Assembly (NCBI GenBank): GCA_951799405.1
Contig: OX637353.1
Coordinates: 15,004,001-15,068,000, forward strand
Reading direction: 5' to 3'
Length of the DNA stretch: 64,000 bases
From: Agapetus fuscipes
Lineage: Eukaryota > Arthropoda > Insecta > Trichoptera > Glossosomatidae
Below, in pieces: positions 58,942-64,000 of this stretch (position 1 is the first letter of the stretch; every line of letters starts with the position of its first letter). The translations under genes were made by a program, and so were the position numbers. The notes beneath the pieces were generated by a model, which had not been told where the DNA came from, searched no databases, and worked only from the letters and a program-made list of their open reading frames with translations.

Positions 58942-61900
58942 GTAATTATACGGATTTTCTCACTTCGCCAATTTAATTTCTGTCACCTTTCAAATTTACA
59001 CATCTTTTACCATAATTCTTTTCATAGTGAGTCATTCGCTTGTTTTTTGGCAGAAAAATCTAACTTGTTTATCTAATTTCGATGCAGTGGAGCAAAAAAA
59101 CTGATTAAAACATTATTTATCCACATTTTTTTACTCCAAAGAAAACTTCAAAATTTCTCAACGGATTTTTTGTCTTAACCTTCTCAACAAAGAAAGTAAC
59201 TCGTTTGAAGGATTAAGGTTGATTTAAAATAATAATATTTCTATCTGCTTTTAAAAAATTGTAAGATTCGTCTCTCTAAATTTTGTACGGAACTATCTCT
59301 GATGAAATCTAATGTTTGGGCATCAAGTAATGGTCAAATTTGAAGATAGATTTTTTTCTCGGCGGGCAAACGTCACACGCCTTTTTGACAATTGGTCTTG
59401 GCAGCTCTACTCTACCAAGCTACACATATAGAGTAACTTATTGCCACGTTCTCCTCGAAAGGGTCGCATGTGGCGAGTCAAACTTATTTATTTTTAAAGG
59501 TAAGGGAGTCGGCCTTACGCCAACCACTTCAATTGAAGTGATGGTTTCCCAACTGGTACTCATTTCTTGTGAAGGCTGAGTAAACCTTGTCGGTATTTTA
59601 TTTTAAGTCTGAAATAAGCACCAAAACGGGAAATCATTTCTGACGCCCTCCGTGGGATTCGAACCGGATCTCTCCATGCGTGCATTCTATAAATTGAGCT
59701 ATCAACTGATCTCAATTTGTAATAATTAATTTTGATCAAACAGAAACAGGTAAAATTCCATAGTGTTTACAATATTAATAACTGCACAGTTAAAATTTAT
59801 TAATCGGATATTAGACGAATTGTAAATTATTGTAAATATCAAACGACTGTAATTCCAACCTAAACCTAACATTTCCATATTGCTGCCATCAGTGGCGAAG
59901 GGTGCCATACAAGCCGGTTTCCATCGGTTTCCCGTTTGAAATGAGGCAGAAATGATAATAAAGTAGACTGCATGGTTTCAATGGGGGGAAAAATATGTAT
60001 GGTTTCTTTGGTTTCAAATGTATTTTTTTACTTTGTGCCTATATTAGTTAACTACTTTGTTACATCATTTCAAAAGGGAAGCCGATGGGAACCGGCTTGT
60101 ATGGCACCCTTCGCCACTGCTGCCTCTCCTTGCTTAAAATGCCGCGCGCACACACCTGAGATAGTTTTTGTGATTTGCATTGCTTCCAGAATTCCTCCAG
60201 TGATGGCTCGTCGGGCGGCAAGGAGGGCGACTTTGAGGTGAAGATAGAGACGGACCGCTCGCGCAGGTTTGACTTCCTGCTGAAGCAGACTGAGATCTTC
60301 TCCCACTTCATGGTGAGCGCGTCCAAGACGGCGAGCGGCAGTCCCGTGAAGGCCAAGGCCGGCCGGCCCAAGAAAAAGCCGGGCGTGGACGAGGAGAAGC
60401 TGGATCCTGGAGAGTGAGTGGACATTCCTTTGTTTGAATGACAAAGTGGACATCTGAATTGTAACAAAAACTCAACACAATTTGATTATGTATATTACAG
60501 CCACCGTCACCGCAAAACCGAGCAGGAGGAAGACGAGGAGCTGCTGGCGGAGACCAACGCCAAGGTGAAGACCATCTTCCGCTTCGAGAGCTCGCCGCAC
60601 TACATCAAGAATGGCGAGATGCGCGACTACCAGGTGCGCGGCCTCAACTGGATGATCTCCCTGTACGAGAACGGCATCAACGGCATCCTGGCCGACGAGA
60701 TGGGCCTGGGCAAGACGCTGCAGACCATCTCGCTGCTCGGCTACATGAAGCACTTCCGCAACATCAACGGGCCGCACATCGTCATCGTGCCCAAGTCCAC
60801 GCTCACCAACTGGATGAACGAGTTCCGCAAGTGGTGCCCGTCCATCAATGCCGTCTGCCTGATCGGCGACCAGGAGACCAGGGTGAATATCTAACGTTTA
60901 TTTCATTCAGTGCTATTCTTAAACATTTTGGTCGTCTGTTGATCCCACGCTTTAACAAACTAATGATGCCTGGGCTGAAAGTCTCAAAACCACGGTAATT
61001 CTAACCTACCGAATATCAGGCGCGTGCATAGGGTATAGGCAAATACATTTCAGAATAAATATTTCCTCCCATTCCTTTAAAATAACTCATTTGAAATTGA
61101 CTGAAGTGCTAACGATGGCTCCAATCGAACTTAAATTTTGATTTTTAAATCTGAACATCAAGCTTCAATGGTTTGTATCATATATTTTCTACCTATTAGG
61201 TGCATGTGCCTGTGTGGGATGCACGCTCCTGCCGAATATCGGTAATATTTGAACCAATTTTTACAGCACTTCATACCAACCTATCAGTCAAGGAGTAAAG
61301 GAGCAAAATACAAAATATTTCTGTGTAAACATTTTCATATATTAAAAGTATTTTCCTGAAGTTTGGAAGTCTTATCAATATCTTGTTCGTTTCATTAAAA
61401 AAATAGAAATTGTTAGGAAATTTACAGAGTGGAAACAAGAGAAGAGCATGCATGAAAAGAGTGATGAAATTAGATGAGATGAAAGAAGTATGCAAGGACA
61501 GAGTCAAGTGGAGGCACTTGTGTGGAGGTACCGGCCACCCCTAGAGGAATGGCGGCAGGATACAAGACTAGACAAGTTAGCAAGTCACAGTAACTCAACT
61601 CAACTAAGCTACACATATAGTGTAACTTGTTGCCGCGTTATCTCCAAAGAAGTCGCATGTGGCGGGTTAAACCTATTTATTTTTACAGGTAAGGGGGGCG
61701 GCCCTACGCCAACCACTTCAGTTGAAGTGGGGTTTCCCAGCTCTCGAGAGGGCTGGTACTCATTTCTTGTGAAGGCTGAGTAAACCTTTCCGGTATTTTA
61801 TTTGGGGTTTGAAATAAACACCGAAACGGGAAATCATTTCTGACACCCTTGGTGGGATTCAAAACCGAGTTCTAGGCATGGAATGCAAGTACTCTATCAA

Positions 61901-63491
61901 CTGAGCTACCGACCGGACACTGTCATGGATTTTTTTTCTAATTTCCTTGTTTCTATAATCTAAGCTGTAAAGATATGTTAACATTTCAGGCTCATATGAA
62001 ATGCATGCCTACAGACAGGCACATGTAGGTTCGCGCCTACACATTTTGCATGCATGTGTGCATACAAATAAACAAAACCTCACATGAACATAAACCTTGC
62101 AACTCCTGCCGCCGTTCCCTGAACCGAGGTGGCATTGGCAAAAGTGAACCGATTTTTACAGCACGGGTGGCCTCATACCAACCTATCTGTTTCACAATTT
62201 TGTGCTTTTTCCAATCCAGAACGCCTTCATCCGCGACACCCTCATGCCCGGCGAGTGGGACGTCTGCATCACCTCCTACGAGATGGTCATCCGCGAGAAG
62301 TCCGTCTTCAAGAAGTTCAACTGGCGCTACATGGTGATAGACGAGGCGCACCGCATCAAGAACGAGAAGTCCAAGCTGTCCGAGTTCCTCAGGGAGTTCA
62401 AGACCACCAACAGGCTGCTGCTGACGGGCACCCCGCTGCAGAACAACCTCCACGAGCTATGGGCGCTGCTAAACTTCCTGCTGCCGGACGTCTTCAACAG
62501 CTCTGATGTAAGCAAACAAACACCTTCCATATCTAATGCTTAGCCTCGGGTGTTCCGGCATTTATTTACCATTATCAACCTACCGAAATCGTGAGTTTTG
62601 ATTTTAAATATATCCAAAGAAACAAAAATTAACTGCTATCTGTTTGCATTTTCAGACAGATCAGTTTGCAGACAGTGAAATAAAGTTTGAAATAAATCAC
62701 ATTCTTATTTTGGCACTGCCTCATATCTAATCTAATCTTAATTACAAAGATACTTAACATTAAGGATTCAAATTATATGCATTTTCACAAGCAGACACCT
62801 ATAAGTTCACACTTAAACATGCCGCATGTGAACCAACAATATAAAACCCAATATCAAATGAACGTTAGCCCTGCAACTCTTGCCGACCTTCCCTGAAACA
62901 GGGGTGACATTGGCAAAGTGAACCATTTTCTACAGCATGGGTGGTTAGCCTCATACCAACCTATAAGTCAAGGATTAAAAAAAAAAAAAACATTTTTAAA
63001 ATGGCTCTTTGCTAGGTTGAAAAATCATCTGCCTTTACCGAAGACTGGTAACCGAAAATGCATCCAGTCGAGCTTGCAAAAATTCTTGATGTGTGATTCA
63101 CAAGAGATAGCTAACTTAGGAAATATATGACTTGGATAACAAGAGTAATATGTCTGGCAAATGCTCTAAGAAGAAAAAAATTAAGTCCTTAATTTAAGCC
63201 GTTTTCTTTTTTAACATGATTCCCAGAAAATATCCAAAAAATGAACTAATCGATGTTTCAATGGATGATTTGTACAGGACTTTGACTCGTGGTTCAACAC
63301 CAACGAGTTCCTGGGCGACAACTCTCTGGTGCAGCGCTTGCACGCCGTGCTGCGCCCCTTCCTGCTGCGCCGCCTCAAGTCCGAGGTGGAGAAGAAGCTC
63401 AAGCCCAAGAAGGAGGTGAAGGTGTACGTGGGGCTCAGCAAGATGCAGCGGGACTGGTACACCAAGGTGCTCATGAAGGACATCGACATCG
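58891..63491 (+). CDS. Iswi: Chromatin-remodelling ATPase ISWI, N-terminal part
   Basis: Exons 58891-58941, 60190-60413, 60501-60882, 62220-62507 and 63278-63491 join with matching phases to about 386 residues; the gene continues beyond the window. ISWI slides nucleosomes as the motor of NURF, ACF and CHRAC in the nucleus. Seen: [20 protein letters not shown], a basic AT-hook-like AGRPKKKPG, the AutoN motif [13 protein letters not shown] (93-105), Walker A DEMGLGKT (157-164), DEAH (260-263) and TGTPLQNN (~289). The second RecA lobe has begun ([18 protein letters not shown]). HAND, SANT and SLIDE lie outside. No catalytic residue of the visible part is lost. Confidence 0.96.
59405..59712 (-). 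mobile_element. SINE2 copy in ISWI intron 1
   Basis: Full length, with a deletion in the GGGAGCTGGG block. Confidence 0.75.
59890..60119. mobile_element. hAT MITE (CAGTGGCG type), copy 3
   Basis: 230 bp; flanks share CTGCC only, so the duplication is worn. It ends 70 bp before ISWI exon 2. Confidence 0.85.
60190..60413 (+). CDS. Iswi: ISWI exon 2
   Basis: 74 codons plus two bases; [19 protein letters not shown]; donor GTGAGT. Confidence 0.95.
60501..60882 (+). CDS. Iswi: ISWI exon 3
   Basis: Auto[20 protein letters not shown], Walker [19 protein letters not shown]; ends at the R of GDQETR. Confidence 0.97.
60909..61252. mobile_element. R5 MITE half with nested hAT MITE
   Basis: R5 sequence 60909-61016 resumes at 61240 after the 215-bp insertion and then breaks off. 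Confidence 0.7.
61017..61231. mobile_element. hAT MITE (CAGGCGCG type), clean copy
   Basis: 215 bp. Perfect 8-bp duplication CCGAATAT at 61009-61016 and 61232-61239; inverted ends CAGGCGCGTGCATAGG and CAGGAGCGTGCATCCC (complement). Confidence 0.9.
61400..61575 (+). mobile_element. LINE-A 3' fragment
   Basis: [23 protein letters not shown] frame and the GGTACCGGCCACCCCTAGAG end; closest to 35618 and 38990. Confidence 0.65.
61600..61917 (-). mobile_element. SINE2 copy in ISWI intron 3
   Basis: Full length, tRNA head at 61850-61917. Confidence 0.8.
61952..62190 (-). mobile_element. R1 copy next to ISWI exon 4
   Basis: Ends 30 bp before the exon 4 acceptor; same subset as 42096-42290. Confidence 0.75.
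62220..62507 (+). CDS. Iswi: ISWI exon 4
   Basis: 96 codons: [56 protein letters not shown]; acceptor AATCCAG, donor GTAAGC. Confidence 0.97.
62723..62975 (-). mobile_element. R1 copy
   Basis: Full length with AATCTAATCTTAATTAC start. Confidence 0.8.
63000..63085 (+). mobile_element. SINE1 middle fragment
   Basis: GGCTCTTTGCTAGGTTGAAA and TTTACCGAAGACTGGT only. Confidence 0.5.
63278..63491 (+). CDS. Iswi: ISWI exon 5
   Basis: 71 codons plus one base: [54 protein letters not shown]; donor GTAATT. Confidence 0.97.
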
Positions 63492-63806
63492 GTAATTCCA
63501 TTTTCTTCCAGCCTAGGTGCAATATGTGACTAGCCATTAACGTCTAGAGCGCCAGCGATTTTCCGCCGTAATCCAGCCACCCAACTCTTGGTTTTGATAT
63601 TAAATATCTCCTGTCCGTTTTTTTTTATCTCAAAAGACAGTGAAATAAAGTTTTTGTAGTGCCTATCAAAAAAAAAACTTGGGTTACATTATTATTATAC
63701 TCCATCATAATTTAGGTTACAGAAAAAGATGGAGATACTAAAAATAGATATACCTCATTAGTATGCATAGGCATGAAATCCAAATACATCACAAAAAATA
63801 GAGGCC

Positions 63807-64000
63807 AGTCTAATCTAATCTAATCTAAGCTAAGCTGCTAAGATATATATCATTTAAGATTTAAATTAAATGCATTCCCACAAGCAGATATGTATAATTT
63901 CGCGCTAACACATGCCGCATGTGGACCTACAATATAAAACCCAATCTCAAATGAACATAAGCCTTGCAACTCTTGCCGTCCTTCCCTGAAACAGGGGTGA
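63807..64000 (-). mobile_element. R1 copy cut by the window edge
   Basis: Starts with three AATCTAATCT pentamer pairs; the last visible block is CCTGAAACAGGGGTGA. Confidence 0.8.

Overview
The window is AT-rich eukaryotic DNA from an arthropod, most likely an insect. Its genes have introns with GT..AG borders and are conserved at protein level with insect families; one is a CD36 protein closest to the insect sensory neuron membrane proteins. Exons are GC-rich islands in repeat-dense, AT-rich introns. The order cannot be fixed from sequence alone.

Three host genes were rebuilt exon by exon with matching splice phases. (1) Plus strand, 17588-26954: the last five exons of a proton-coupled amino acid transporter (SLC36/PAT); about 330 residues are seen and the N-terminal exons were not found. 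(2) Minus strand, 55396 down to 32681: a complete ten-exon CD36-family, SNMP-like receptor of 542 codons, spread over 22.7 kb. (3) Plus strand, 58891-63491 and running off the window: the first five exons of the chromatin-remodelling ATPase ISWI, reaching from the start codon past the DEAH box. The transporter and receptor converge; the receptor and ISWI are head to head about 3.5 kb apart. The genes do not obviously share a pathway.

The rest is nested mobile DNA. Three short LTR elements with intact 4-bp target-site duplications each carry one minus-strand ORF and no polymerase: 14592-17357 (an apparent Gag-like SAP segment joined to a captured DEK-like host cDNA), 18912-20041 (a 42-bp-repeat protein) and 46486-48646 (a Gag with a damaged zinc knuckle). 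Two tRNA-derived SINE families occur, some joined as fixed dimers; one shares its 3' tail with a CR1/L2-like LINE found here, and one copy abuts a 5S rRNA copy. An unclassified dispersed repeat of about 260 bp with a (TTAGA)n tail, called R1 here, occurs about 40 times and in one place has become a tandem array of about 411 bp per unit. There are also hAT-like and Harbinger-like MITEs, a 263-bp MITE with a 4-bp duplication, and several arrays of 15-16 bp units, some in inverted pairs like fold-back transposons.

Layout: 1-1035 minisatellite; 1-17.5 kb intergenic or upstream transporter intron with repeats; 17.6-27.2 kb transporter; 27.2-32.7 kb convergent intergenic region with a large 15-bp minisatellite; 32.7-55.4 kb receptor; 55.4-58.9 kb divergent intergenic region; 58.9-64 kb ISWI.
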